Positions 53,130-61,012 of a stretch of DNA of 64,000 nucleotides are shown in pieces. Every line of letters starts with the position of its first letter. The stretch's first letter is position 1. The notes beneath the pieces are model-generated. The model worked only from the letters and a program-made list of their open reading frames with translations, was not told the DNA's origin and searched no databases. The stretch covers positions 53,350 to 117,349 of the forward strand of contig NZ_JAKVBC010000015.1 of assembly GCF_022447245.1 (NCBI RefSeq), read 5' to 3'. Source of the stretch: Kordia sp. GTDB taxonomy: Bacteria > Bacteroidota > Bacteroidia > Flavobacteriales > Flavobacteriaceae. A program made the position numbers and the translations under genes.

Positions 53130-54635
53130 ATGAGTACAGAAACATTAGAAGCAAAAAAAACTATTGCTACGCCAGATTCGTCATATAAAATGTTGATTGG
53201 TGGAGAATGGGTAGAAAGCAACACAGGTAGAACTTTTGAAAACATTAATCCTGCAAATGGTGAAAAATTAACAGAGTATCCTTTAGCAGATGCAAGTGAC
53301 ATAGACAGAGCTGTAAAGGCTGCAAAAGTAGCGTCTAAAACTTGGGGTAAAACTTCAGCTACAGAGCGTCATAATGCTTTATTAAAAATAGCTGATTTAA
53401 TGGAAGCTCAAAAACAACGTTTTGTTGAGTTAGAAGCATTAGATACAGGTAAACCAGTAAGAGAAAGCGCATTATTTGATGTGCCATTAGCAATTGACCA
53501 TTTCCGTTATTGGGCAGGTGTTATACGTTCACATACTGATGAAGTAGCAATGATTGATGATAATACAATGAGTATTGCTTTATCTGAGCCAATTGGTGTT
53601 GTAGGTCAAGTTGTACCTTGGAACTACCCTATTTTTATGGCAGCTTGGAAATTAGCACCAGCAATAGCAACAGGTAATGCTGTTGTATTAAAACCATCAG
53701 AATTAACTTCAATTACAACTTTAGAACTTGGTAAAATCTTAAATGAAGTATTACCAGAAGGTGTTGTAAATATTGTAACTGGATATGGTCCAGAAGCAGG
53801 TCAAGCTATTTTAGACCACGAAGGAACAGATAAATTAGCATTTACTGGGTCAACTCGTGTTGGATATGCTGTTGCTGAAGCTGCTGCTAAAAAATTAGTA
53901 CCTGCTACTTTAGAGTTAGGTGGTAAATCAGCAAATATTGTATTTGAAGATGCTAATTGGAATAAAGCTGTTGAAGGAGCTATAGCTGGTATTCTATTAA
54001 GTCAAGGTCAAGTTTGTGAGTCTGGTTCAAGATTATTTGTTCACGAAGACATCTATGACAAGTTTGTAGCAGAGTTGAAAGAACGTTTTGAGGCTGTTAA
54101 AGTTGGTGACCCAATGGATGTAACAACTCAAATGGGTACTCAAATGAGTCAAGCGCAATTAGACCGTGTATTAAGTTATATCGACTTAGCAAAAGAAGAA
54201 GGAGCAACAATCTTAACTGGTGGTAACAGAATTACTGAAAATGGTTTAGATAAAGGGTTCTTTGTAGAGCCAACTATCATTGTTGACGCTAAAAACGAAA
54301 TGCGTATTTCTCAAGAAGAAATCTTTGGCCCTGTATTAGTAGTTATTCCATTCAAAACTGAAGAAGAAGTAGTAGCAATGGCTAATGATAATGATTATGG
54401 ATTAGCAGGTGCAGTTTGGACTCAAGATATCAATAGAGCTATAAGAGTATCTAGAGCAGTTGAAACAGGTAGAATGTGGGTAAACACATATCACGAAATC
54501 CCATCACACGCACCATTTGGTGGATATAAAAAGTCTGGTTTAGGTCGTGAAGCATACAAATCTATGATTTCAGCTTATACTAGAACTAAGAATATTTATA
54601 TCAGTACTACTGAAGGAACTCACGGATTGTTTTAA
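53130..54635 (+). CDS. NAD(P)-dependent aldehyde dehydrogenase (betaine-aldehyde-dehydrogenase-like)
   Basis: The 501-residue protein is a full-length ALDH. It has VVPWNYP with the catalytic Asn165, the cofactor loop FTGSTRVG, Glu262 in LELGGKSANIVF, the nucleophile Cys296 in SQGQVCESGSRLF and EEIFGPVLVVIPF near the C-terminus. It oxidises an aldehyde to an acid. Sequence alone does not fix the substrate, though the VCESGSR context resembles betaine/aminoaldehyde dehydrogenases. It lies 29 bp after the broken quinone reductase, in the same operon, and is followed by a hairpin. Confidence 0.92.
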   Translation: MSTETLEAKKTIATPDSSYKMLIGGEWVESNTGRTFENINPANGEKLTEYPLADASDIDRAVKAAKVASKTWGKTSATERHNALLKIADLMEAQKQRFVELEALDTGKPVRESALFDVPLAIDHFRYWAGVIRSHTDEVAMIDDNTMSIALSEPIGVVGQVVPWNYPIFMAAWKLAPAIATGNAVVLKPSELTSITTLELGKILNEVLPEGVVNIVTGYGPEAGQAILDHEGTDKLAFTGSTRVGYAVAEAAAKKLVPATLELGGKSANIVFEDANWNKAVEGAIAGILLSQGQVCESGSRLFVHEDIYDKFVAELKERFEAVKVGDPMDVTTQMGTQMSQAQLDRVLSYIDLAKEEGATILTGGNRITENGLDKGFFVEPTIIVDAKNEMRISQEEIFGPVLVVIPFKTEEEVVAMANDNDYGLAGAVWTQDINRAIRVSRAVETGRMWVNTYHEIPSHAPFGGYKKSGLGREAYKSMISAYTRTKNIYISTTEGTHGLF

Positions 54636-54654
54636 TAGCAATTTCTTTAAGACT

Positions 54655-54681
54655 TTAGAGCTGGAAAATAACCAGCTCTAA
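54655..54681 (+). terminator. stem-loop after the aldehyde dehydrogenase gene
   Basis: TTAGAGCTGG and CCAGCTCTAA form a perfect 10-bp stem with a 7-nt loop, followed by a partly T-rich stretch (CTTTT). Confidence 0.7.
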
Positions 54682-54739
54682 ATGTCTTTTAAACTCTAAG
54701 TTTTAAGTTTAACGCTTTTATAAGCAAGAAAATAATGAA

Positions 54740-55387
54740 ATGACATTACAAGATAGTTTAGATAAGTTAAAAGAAAGAATTGAAGGTGGAATGCCACCTC
54801 AAATTGTAAACATAATGCACCAAGCTACTGCAGATTTGGAAGCATCAGGTATTGGAGAAGGTATTTTAAAGGTTGGTGATAAAGCACCTGAATTCAAATT
54901 ACCAAACCAAGATGGAAATTTAGTATCATCAACTGAATTACTAAAAAATGGACCATTAGTAGTAACCTATTATCGTGGTGCGTGGTGTCCTTACTGTAAT
55001 ACAGATTTAGGCAATTTAAAACGTTACACTGCAGAATTACAAGAATTCAATGCTACAATGATAAGCGTATCACCTCAAATTCCTCAATACAACAAACAAA
55101 TTACAACGCAACAACGCTTAAACTTTGATTTATTAAGTGATTCAGAAAACAACGTTGCCAATGAGTTTGGTTTACGTTGGGAAATGGTTGACCCATTAAA
55201 AAGTTTGTATAGAGACAGTTTTGGAATCAGCTTACCTAATTATAATGGTGATGAGTCTTGGACATTACCAGTTCCTGCGCGTTTTATCATTGGTACAGAC
55301 GGTATCATTAAGTATGCAGAATTTTCAATAGACTATACAAAGCGTCCAAACCCTGACGTTTTAGTGAAAGCTTTAAATGAAATTTAA
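54740..55387 (+). CDS. AhpC/TSA peroxiredoxin-like protein with CPYC motif (copy 1)
   Basis: The 215-residue cytoplasmic protein has an N-terminal helical extension (residues 1-45), then an AhpC/TSA thioredoxin fold: VGDKAPEFKLPNQDG, YYRGAWCPYCNTDL with Cys83 and Cys86, and FDLLSDSENNVANEFGLRW. A CxxC in place of the usual single peroxidatic Cys with PxxxTxxC marks the 'peroxiredoxin-like' subfamily. It probably reduces peroxides or disulphides. It is a close relative of the protein encoded at 56543, with the same cysteine positions. Confidence 0.88.
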   Translation: MTLQDSLDKLKERIEGGMPPQIVNIMHQATADLEASGIGEGILKVGDKAPEFKLPNQDGNLVSSTELLKNGPLVVTYYRGAWCPYCNTDLGNLKRYTAELQEFNATMISVSPQIPQYNKQITTQQRLNFDLLSDSENNVANEFGLRWEMVDPLKSLYRDSFGISLPNYNGDESWTLPVPARFIIGTDGIIKYAEFSIDYTKRPNPDVLVKALNEI

Positions 55388-55416
55388 ATCAGTTTCACCC
55401 TTGATAAATTAGAAAC

Positions 55417-55452
55417 AACTATGAACTTTCAATAATCATTGGGTTCATAGTT
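55417..55452. terminator. bidirectional terminator between the peroxiredoxin and HxlR genes
   Basis: AACTATGAAC and GTTCATAGTT form a perfect 10-bp stem with a 16-nt loop, with T runs downstream on the plus strand, between convergent genes. Confidence 0.75.
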
Positions 55453-55469
55453 TTTCTTTTTTATTCAAA

Positions 55470-55835
55470 TTAACCCAAAGCAATATCAATTCTACAGGGT
55501 TCAAATTCAACCTCATCAAAAGTATGAAACGTCCAATCACTTAAAGATTTAAGTACTGGTAATAGAGCTTCGCCTTTTGGTGATAAAGAATATTCTACTC
55601 TTGGTGGTGCCTCAGCAAAACGTTCTCTAATAATAAGACCATCCTCAGCAAGTTCTTTCAGTTGGTCTGTCAATACCTTTTTAGATATCATTGGCAGAAA
55701 AATTAGGAGTTTACCAAAGCGTAAACTTCCATTAGATAAGATATATAATATTATAGGTTTCCATTTACCACCAATGATATTCATTGCGTGAACTAAAGAA
55801 CACTTATTCGGGTTTTCTATTACTCTTCTTGCCAT
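55470..55835 (-). CDS. HxlR-family transcriptional regulator
   Basis: The 121-residue protein has the HxlR winged helix: the cysteine near the N-terminus (NPNKCSLVHAMNIIGGKWKP, Cys12), the GGKWKPIILYIL helix, SKKVLTDQLKELAEDGLIIR and the wing VEYSLSPKGEALLPVL. In YodB/QorR-type members an N-terminal cysteine senses quinones, diamide or aldehydes. The Cys at the equivalent place and the quinone-reductase neighbour fit that role. It is divergent from the quinone reductase at 55945 with a perfect palindrome in between. Confidence 0.9.
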   Translation of the reverse strand: MARRVIENPNKCSLVHAMNIIGGKWKPIILYILSNGSLRFGKLLIFLPMISKKVLTDQLKELAEDGLIIRERFAEAPPRVEYSLSPKGEALLPVLKSLSDWTFHTFDEVEFEPCRIDIALG

Positions 55836-55891
55836 AGGTTACTTTGTTGTTACCACTATTTTTACTGGGATTGCGATAAAGGTTTCAAATC

Positions 55892-55909
55892 TAAACTAAT
55901 ATTAGTTTA
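55892..55909. promoter_or_regulatory. 18-bp perfect palindrome, likely HxlR operator
   Basis: TAAACTAATATTAGTTTA is its own reverse complement. It lies 57 bp before the HxlR start on one strand and 36 bp before the quinone-reductase ATG on the other. HxlR proteins bind as dimers to such palindromes in divergent promoters. Confidence 0.65.
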
Positions 55910-55944
55910 TTTGCAAAACTAATTAAAAAAAAACAGTTACTATT

Positions 55945-56538
55945 ATGAAAAAAATATTCGTTATCAATGGTCATCAGTACTACCCTTTTGCTGAAGGAAA
56001 ACTAAACAAAACTTTTGTTGATAAAGCGACAGAACTCTTCAAAAGTGAAGGTTATGAAGTAAAGTATACAGCTACTGAAAAAGAGTATAATGTAGATGAA
56101 GAAATTGAGAAATTCCTATGGGCAGATGTAGTGTTTGTGCAATCACCTTTAAACTGGATGGGAATCTCTTGGAGTTTCAAAAAATATTTAGATGAAGTAC
56201 TTACAGCTGGTATGATGGGTAAACTTTCTGCTGGAGATGGTAGAAATGCTGAAGCACCTAAAGAAAACTATGGTTTAGGCGGATTATTAGATGCAAAATA
56301 TATGTTCTCTTTTACTGCTAATGCACCAAAAGAAGCATTTAATGACCCAAATGAGAAATTCTTTAAAGGTATTAGTGAAGATGATTTATTGTTACCAATG
56401 CATTTAAATATGGAATGGTTTGGCTTAAAGCCTTTGGCTACATTTTTCGCATACGATGTAATGAAAAATGCAGATATACCAAACGATTTAATTCGTTTCA
56501 ATAAACATATCAAAGAAGAGTTAATTCAGAAGATGTAA
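55945..56538 (+). CDS. flavodoxin-fold NAD(P)H:quinone reductase (MdaB/NQO type), intact
   Basis: The 197-residue protein has the typical start KKIFVINGHQYYPFAEGKLNKT (key motif INGH), the FMN-side VFVQSPLNWMGISWSFKKYLDEV, FSFTANAPKEAFNDP and a C-terminal helix with FAYDVMKNADIPNDL. It performs two-electron reduction of quinones in the cytoplasm, which avoids semiquinone radicals. It is divergent from the HxlR regulator and starts the operon 55945-60044. It shares family and context with the broken copy at 52486. Confidence 0.88.
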   Translation: MKKIFVINGHQYYPFAEGKLNKTFVDKATELFKSEGYEVKYTATEKEYNVDEEIEKFLWADVVFVQSPLNWMGISWSFKKYLDEVLTAGMMGKLSAGDGRNAEAPKENYGLGGLLDAKYMFSFTANAPKEAFNDPNEKFFKGISEDDLLLPMHLNMEWFGLKPLATFFAYDVMKNADIPNDLIRFNKHIKEELIQKM

Positions 56539-56542
56539 ATCT

Positions 56543-57190
56543 ATGTCATTACAGGAAAGTCTAGCAAAACTCAAAGCAAAACTAGAAGGCAGATTACCAA
56601 AAGAAGTAGTAAAAATAATGCATCAAGCCACAGCAGATTTGAATGTATCAGGAATTGGTGAAAAAATTCTAAAAGTTGGAGATAAAGCACCTGAGTTCTC
56701 TTTACCTAATCAAGATGGTGAATTAGTATCTTCAACAGAGTTGTTAGATAAAGACCCTTTAATCATTACTTACTATCGTGGTGTGTGGTGTCCTTACTGT
56801 AATGTAGATTTAGCGAATCTCAAAAAGTATAAAAACCAATTTGATGAGTTCAATGCTACCATGATTAGCATATCACCTCAACTTCCAGAGTTCAATAATC
56901 AAATTATAGAACGTCAAAATTTAAACTTTGATTTGTTAAGTGATGCTGGTAATAATGTGGCTCATCAATTTGGTTTACGTTGGACATTAATTGACCCATT
57001 AAAAAGTCTATGCAATGACGATTGGGGAATTAATCTACCTAAGTATAATGGTGATGATTCCTGGACATTACCTATCACATCAAGATTTATTATTAGTACA
57101 GATGGTATCATTTCATATGCAGAGTATGCCATTGATTATACCAAACGCCCAAACCCAGATGTATTAATTAATTCCTTAAGCAAAAATTAA
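56543..57190 (+). CDS. AhpC/TSA peroxiredoxin-like protein with CPYC motif (copy 2)
   Basis: The 215-residue protein is collinear with the one at 54740: same length, same cysteine positions (Cys83 and Cys86 in YYRGVWCPYCNVDL), and near-identical N-terminal MHQATADL and FDLLSDAGNNVAHQFGLRW segments. It starts 4 bp after the quinone reductase. The pair quinone reductase plus CPYC protein therefore occurs twice in 5 kb, which points to an old module duplication. Function: peroxide or disulphide reduction in the cytoplasm (inference from the fold). Confidence 0.88.
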   Translation: MSLQESLAKLKAKLEGRLPKEVVKIMHQATADLNVSGIGEKILKVGDKAPEFSLPNQDGELVSSTELLDKDPLIITYYRGVWCPYCNVDLANLKKYKNQFDEFNATMISISPQLPEFNNQIIERQNLNFDLLSDAGNNVAHQFGLRWTLIDPLKSLCNDDWGINLPKYNGDDSWTLPITSRFIISTDGIISYAEYAIDYTKRPNPDVLINSLSKN

Positions 57191-58273
57191 GTGTACGCAA
57201 AACGAAATTATTCAGTAAAAATTATGCTATTATGGACACGTAGAAATATCTACAAGTTCATAATAATTGCAGCAATCCCAACAATTTTATACGAAGTATT
57301 TAATTGGAAATTCTTGCATTTGCCTTGGTTACCAATAGCCTTAGTAGGTAGTGCTTTAGCATTTATAGTCAGTTTTAAAAATAATGCTTCTTACGGTCGT
57401 CTTTGGGAAGCTCGTAAAGTATGGGGTGGTATTGTAAATGCTTCACGCTCTTTTACGATAATGGCAAATGACTATATTACAAATGAACATGCTAAAAAAG
57501 CACTATCGGAACAAGAATTTTTTAAAATTAGAAAAACGCTTATTCTTCGTCATATTGCTTGGTTAACTTCTTTAAGACATGCACTAAGAGTTCAAAAACC
57601 TTGGGAAATGTCAAATGTTAATGCTTCAGATAGAGAGTATATGAGAGATATATTCATTAACGAAAGAGAATATACGCTTAATGACGAATTAGAAGGATAC
57701 CTTAGTGTTGAAGAAAAGAAATATGTCCTAAGTAAATCTAATAGACAAACAGCTTGTTTGAATTTACAATCAAAGCACATTAGAGATTTAAAAGACAAAG
57801 GTTATGTATGGGAGTTTTCATTTTTAGAAATGGAAAATATGATTGTAGAGCTATTTACACTTCAAGGTAAATTAGAGCGTATAAAGAATTTCCCATATCC
57901 AAGACAGTTTGCAACACTCAACTTATTCTTTGTATGGATATTTATTTTCCTAGTACCTTTTGGTATCATCAATGTATTTGATGAAATAGGTCAAGACATT
58001 ATTACTTCAAAAGAGAATCCTTCTGAAGTTTCAAAACTTATAGGTAATGCATTTGTGTGGCTTACTATTCCATTTAGTGTTATTGTCGCTTGGATATTTC
58101 ATACTATGGAACGTATTGGTGAGGTTTCAGAAAACCCTTTTGAAGGTATTGCTAATGATGTTCCTATCACAACAATGTCAAGAGCTATTGAAATTGACAT
58201 AAGACAAATGATAGACGATGACCCAACAACAATTCCTGAACCTATTGTTGAGCAAAACGGAATTCAAATGTAA
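57191..58273 (+). CDS. bestrophin-family (YneE/RFP-TM) membrane channel-like protein
   Basis: The 360-residue protein has the bestrophin-family start WTRRNIYKFIIIAAIPTILYEVF, then WLPIALVGSALAFIVSFKNNASYGRLWEARKVWGG, shown here as the conserved run FKNNASYGRLWEARKVWGG, and four to five helices including FVWIFIFLVPFGI. Bacterial members form pentameric ion channels. GTG at 57191, directly after the preceding stop, is the likely start, because the family begins a few residues before the conserved Arg run. What ion it passes and why it sits in a redox operon are unknown. Confidence 0.85.
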   Translation: MYAKRNYSVKIMLLWTRRNIYKFIIIAAIPTILYEVFNWKFLHLPWLPIALVGSALAFIVSFKNNASYGRLWEARKVWGGIVNASRSFTIMANDYITNEHAKKALSEQEFFKIRKTLILRHIAWLTSLRHALRVQKPWEMSNVNASDREYMRDIFINEREYTLNDELEGYLSVEEKKYVLSKSNRQTACLNLQSKHIRDLKDKGYVWEFSFLEMENMIVELFTLQGKLERIKNFPYPRQFATLNLFFVWIFIFLVPFGIINVFDEIGQDIITSKENPSEVSKLIGNAFVWLTIPFSVIVAWIFHTMERIGEVSENPFEGIANDVPITTMSRAIEIDIRQMIDDDPTTIPEPIVEQNGIQM

Positions 58274-58313
58274 AAACATGTACTACAAATAAATCATTAA
58301 ATGAATATATAAT

Positions 58314-58736
58314 ATGAATAATTCAGATAAACAACGATTAATCAAATTAGCCGAGGAAGACATACCTATCCATAAATATTGGGGGTTGAAGGTGCTATCA
58401 CTTGAAAAAAATATGATATGCGTTAAAATGCCGTTTAGAAAGGAATTTGTTGGAGACATCAGAAGAAATAGATGGCATGGAGGTATTATAGCAGCAGTTA
58501 TGGATTCTTTAGGTGGAGCAATAGGTGTTATTAATTTTCAATCACCGGAAGATAAACTATCTACTATTGACTTAAGAATAGATTATTTACGTTATGCAGA
58601 AGGAAAAGATATAATCTTTGAAGGCGAGCTAGTGCGTTTGGGAAATCGAATAATGGTTACAAAAATGAAAGCACAACAAGAAAATACTATAGTTGCAGAA
58701 GGTAAAGGCGTATATAATTTTATTAGAAAAGAATAA
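58314..58736 (+). CDS. hotdog-fold thioesterase (PaaI type)
   Basis: The 140-residue protein has the single-domain hotdog pattern with HGGIIAAVMDSLGGAIG around residues 51-67, whose His-Gly-Gly and Asp are typical of PaaI-type acyl-CoA thioesterases, and RIDYLRYAEGKDIIFEGELV in the following strands. It would hydrolyse an acyl- or aryl-CoA thioester. It lies 40 bp after the bestrophin-like gene and 17 bp before the next gene, so it is part of the same transcript. Confidence 0.85.
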   Translation: MNNSDKQRLIKLAEEDIPIHKYWGLKVLSLEKNMICVKMPFRKEFVGDIRRNRWHGGIIAAVMDSLGGAIGVINFQSPEDKLSTIDLRIDYLRYAEGKDIIFEGELVRLGNRIMVTKMKAQQENTIVAEGKGVYNFIRKE

Positions 58737-58753
58737 ACAATAAGTTTTAAAAT

Positions 58754-59284
58754 ATGAATACACAAAGAGCAATACCACAATCTCAAGCACCAGAGTTAAA
58801 TATCAAACTTTTAAATGGTGACAATTGGAGTCTTAAAGACCAAGACCCTAACTTTTTTACAATGGTTGTTTTTTATAGAGGTCTGCATTGTCCGCTATGT
58901 AAAAAATATCTAGAAAAACTAAATAATTTGGTTGATGACTTAAACACTAAAGGTGTAGACGTTATCGCTGTTAGTATGGACCCAGAAGTAAGAGCACGTA
59001 AAAGTAAAATGGATTGGGCAATAGATAAAGTGAAGCTTGGCTATGAAATGGATGCAGATACAGCAGCAAAATGGGGACTGTATTTAAGCGAAGCTATTTC
59101 AGCATCAGAAACACCTTTGTTTAGTGAACCTGGACTATTCTTAGTAAAACCAAATAACGAAGTATACTATGCAAATGTAAGCTCTAATCCTTGGGGTAGA
59201 CCATTTTTACAAAGCTTCGTACCATTAATGGATTTCTTAAAAAATAGTGATTATCCAGCGAGAGGAGAAGTAACAAGCATTTAA
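58754..59284 (+). CDS. AhpC/TSA-fold peroxiredoxin-like protein with CPLC motif
   Basis: The 176-residue protein is a short peroxiredoxin-like domain: APELNIKLLNGDNWSL, VFYRGLHCPLCKKYLEKLN with Cys46 and Cys49, and VIAVSMDPEVRARKS. It lacks the N-terminal extension of the copies at 54740 and 56543 and belongs to a distinct branch. A cytoplasmic thiol-dependent reductase of peroxides is the best guess. It ends 4 bp before the lipoprotein member of the same fold. Confidence 0.85.
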   Translation: MNTQRAIPQSQAPELNIKLLNGDNWSLKDQDPNFFTMVVFYRGLHCPLCKKYLEKLNNLVDDLNTKGVDVIAVSMDPEVRARKSKMDWAIDKVKLGYEMDADTAAKWGLYLSEAISASETPLFSEPGLFLVKPNNEVYYANVSSNPWGRPFLQSFVPLMDFLKNSDYPARGEVTSI

Positions 59285-59288
59285 TAAA

Positions 59289-60044
59289 ATGAAACAAATT
59301 CTAATACTTAGTTGTCTTGTTCTACTCTTTTCTTGCAAATCAGAAAAAAGAACAGACGACAATAAAGAAGAAAACACAATACAAAAAGAAGAACCCAAAA
59401 TGGAAAACTTAAAAGTACAGTTAGATGCAAAAAAACGCCAATATGCAGATAATTGGTCGAGTGAAACCTTAGCTCTACATGAAAATGGGATTGATGTAGT
59501 GGAAAAAACTGGTATTACAGCTAGTGCTTTACAAGTAGGTCAAATAGCAGCAGATTTTACCCTTAATAATGCGTTAGGCAAAGCCATAAGCTTAAATGAG
59601 GTTTTAAAACAAGGCCCAGTAGTGCTTACTTGGTATAGAGGTGGTTGGTGTCCTTATTGTAATTTAACACTACGTGCTTTACAACAAGCATTACCAGAAA
59701 TTAAAGCTCAAGGAGCAACATTATTAACCTTAACACCTGAAGTACCAGACGAATCTCTTTCTACTGCCGAAAAGAATGAATTAGAGTTCGAGGTGCTAAG
59801 TGATGTACACAATAAAGTTGGTAAATCATATGGTGTTGTGTTTAAACTAGAAGAAAATGTAGCTCAAGCCTATCAAAATGGATTTAATTTACACGCATAT
59901 AATGGTGATGATAGTGATGAGTTACCTATGGCATCCACATATATAATTGGTACTAATGGTATTATAAAATGGGCATTTTTAGATGCAGATTACCGTAATA
60001 GAGCTGAGCCAAGTGATATCGTTAATGAACTAAAAAAACTCTGA
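59289..60044 (+). CDS. AhpC/TSA-fold lipoprotein with CPYC motif
   Basis: The 251-residue protein starts with a lipoprotein signal (LSCLVLLFSC, Cys16), a charged linker and then the same fold as the cytoplasmic copies: VGQIAADFTLNNALGKAI, TWYRGGWCPYCNLTLRAL with Cys121 and Cys124, and FEVLSDVHNKVGKSYGV. Thus the operon supplies both cytoplasmic and membrane-anchored periplasmic versions of one enzyme type. It is the last gene of the 55945 operon and is followed by a hairpin. Confidence 0.87.
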   Translation: MKQILILSCLVLLFSCKSEKRTDDNKEENTIQKEEPKMENLKVQLDAKKRQYADNWSSETLALHENGIDVVEKTGITASALQVGQIAADFTLNNALGKAISLNEVLKQGPVVLTWYRGGWCPYCNLTLRALQQALPEIKAQGATLLTLTPEVPDESLSTAEKNELEFEVLSDVHNKVGKSYGVVFKLEENVAQAYQNGFNLHAYNGDDSDELPMASTYIIGTNGIIKWAFLDADYRNRAEPSDIVNELKKL

Positions 60045-60072
60045 GTTTTAGACTTAGTTTGATTAAAATGGA

Positions 60073-60103
60073 AAAGCAGTGTAAATCAATTTTGCGCTGC
60101 TTT
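60073..60103 (+). terminator. stem-loop after the peroxiredoxin-like lipoprotein gene
   Basis: AAAGCAG and CTGCTTT form a 7-bp stem with a 17-nt loop, followed by GTTTTAC. Confidence 0.55.
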
Positions 60104-60152
60104 GTTTTACTTATAAATAATATTTTCTTCAATCCAACTTTTAAATCGTTTT

Positions 60153-60212
60153 TATCGATTTATTAAATCTAATAAATCTGTTTAAAAGATTTGTTTTCAA
60201 GTCATAACTTTG
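60153..60212 (+). promoter_or_regulatory. promoter with shared palindromic operator, copy 3
   Basis: The operator at 60167-60190 has arms ATCTAATAAA and TTTAAAAGAT around TCTG, preceded by TTATCGATTTATTAA. The -7 element TAACTTTG at 60205-60212 (a full TAnnTTTG match) begins 14 bp after the operator, and the oxygenase ATG follows at 60253. Confidence 0.7.
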
Positions 60213-60252
60213 CATAGTAATCAAGTACAAACAAATTAAAACATAAAATATT

Positions 60253-61011
60253 ATGGGAAAAGATATATTCAGTGTAGTAGCTTATGAACCTGGGTTTCAT
60301 GCACCAACACTACCAACATGGACAGATAATATAGAAACAGAAGATGTATTCGATACAGATTTTGACTACTCTAAAGTAGAACGTGTAGAAGTACCTGAAG
60401 TTCCTGGTGCGTTTCAATTACTTAACGTATTAACAGAGGAAGAAACTCAAAAACTAATTGACATTTCTGAGAATTTAGGTTATGATGAAGATTCACCTGT
60501 ATCATTACCTCACGAAGTACGTCATAACGAAAACTTCAATTGGGTAGTTAGTGAAGCTGTTGATAAAACCATCTGGGAACGTTCTCAACATTTAGTTACC
60601 GAAGAATGGCAAGGACAGACTGCCAAAGGTATTAATGCACGTTTTCGTTTTTATAAATACAAAAAAGGAGACTTTTTCAAACCTCATACAGATGGTGCAT
60701 GGCCTGGGAGTAGAGTTATTGATGAAAAATTAATCACAAATGCCTATCCTGGTCTTTACAGTCAATACACATTTCTAATTTTATTAAGTGATGATTTCGA
60801 TGGTGGAGCAACACAATTTATGGTAAGTAAAGCAGACCCTAGTAAACCAGCTAGAACAGAAGATGATATCAATGTGGTGAATGTAAGAACACCAAGAGGT
60901 GCGGTATTATGCTTTCCACATGGGGCACATCCATTACATTGCTTACACTCTAGTGAAGAAATCACAAGAGGTACAAAATATATAATAAGAACAGATATAT
61001 TATTTGGATAA
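60253..61011 (+). CDS. 2-oxoglutarate/Fe(II)-dependent oxygenase, prolyl-4-hydroxylase type
   Basis: The 252-residue protein has the Fe(II) facial triad His145 and Asp147 in FKPHTDGAWPG and a distal His (His232, or His229) in HPLHCLHSSEEITRGTKYIIRTD, with Lys242 as the likely 2-oxoglutarate ligand. FRFYKYKKGD before the HxD and FLILLSDDFDGGATQF after it are typical of P4H-domain enzymes. It hydroxylates an unknown substrate. It follows operator copy 3 and ends one base before the aldehyde dehydrogenase ATG, so the two are coupled. Confidence 0.88.
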   Translation: MGKDIFSVVAYEPGFHAPTLPTWTDNIETEDVFDTDFDYSKVERVEVPEVPGAFQLLNVLTEEETQKLIDISENLGYDEDSPVSLPHEVRHNENFNWVVSEAVDKTIWERSQHLVTEEWQGQTAKGINARFRFYKYKKGDFFKPHTDGAWPGSRVIDEKLITNAYPGLYSQYTFLILLSDDFDGGATQFMVSKADPSKPARTEDDINVVNVRTPRGAVLCFPHGAHPLHCLHSSEEITRGTKYIIRTDILFG

Positions 61012-61012
61012 T

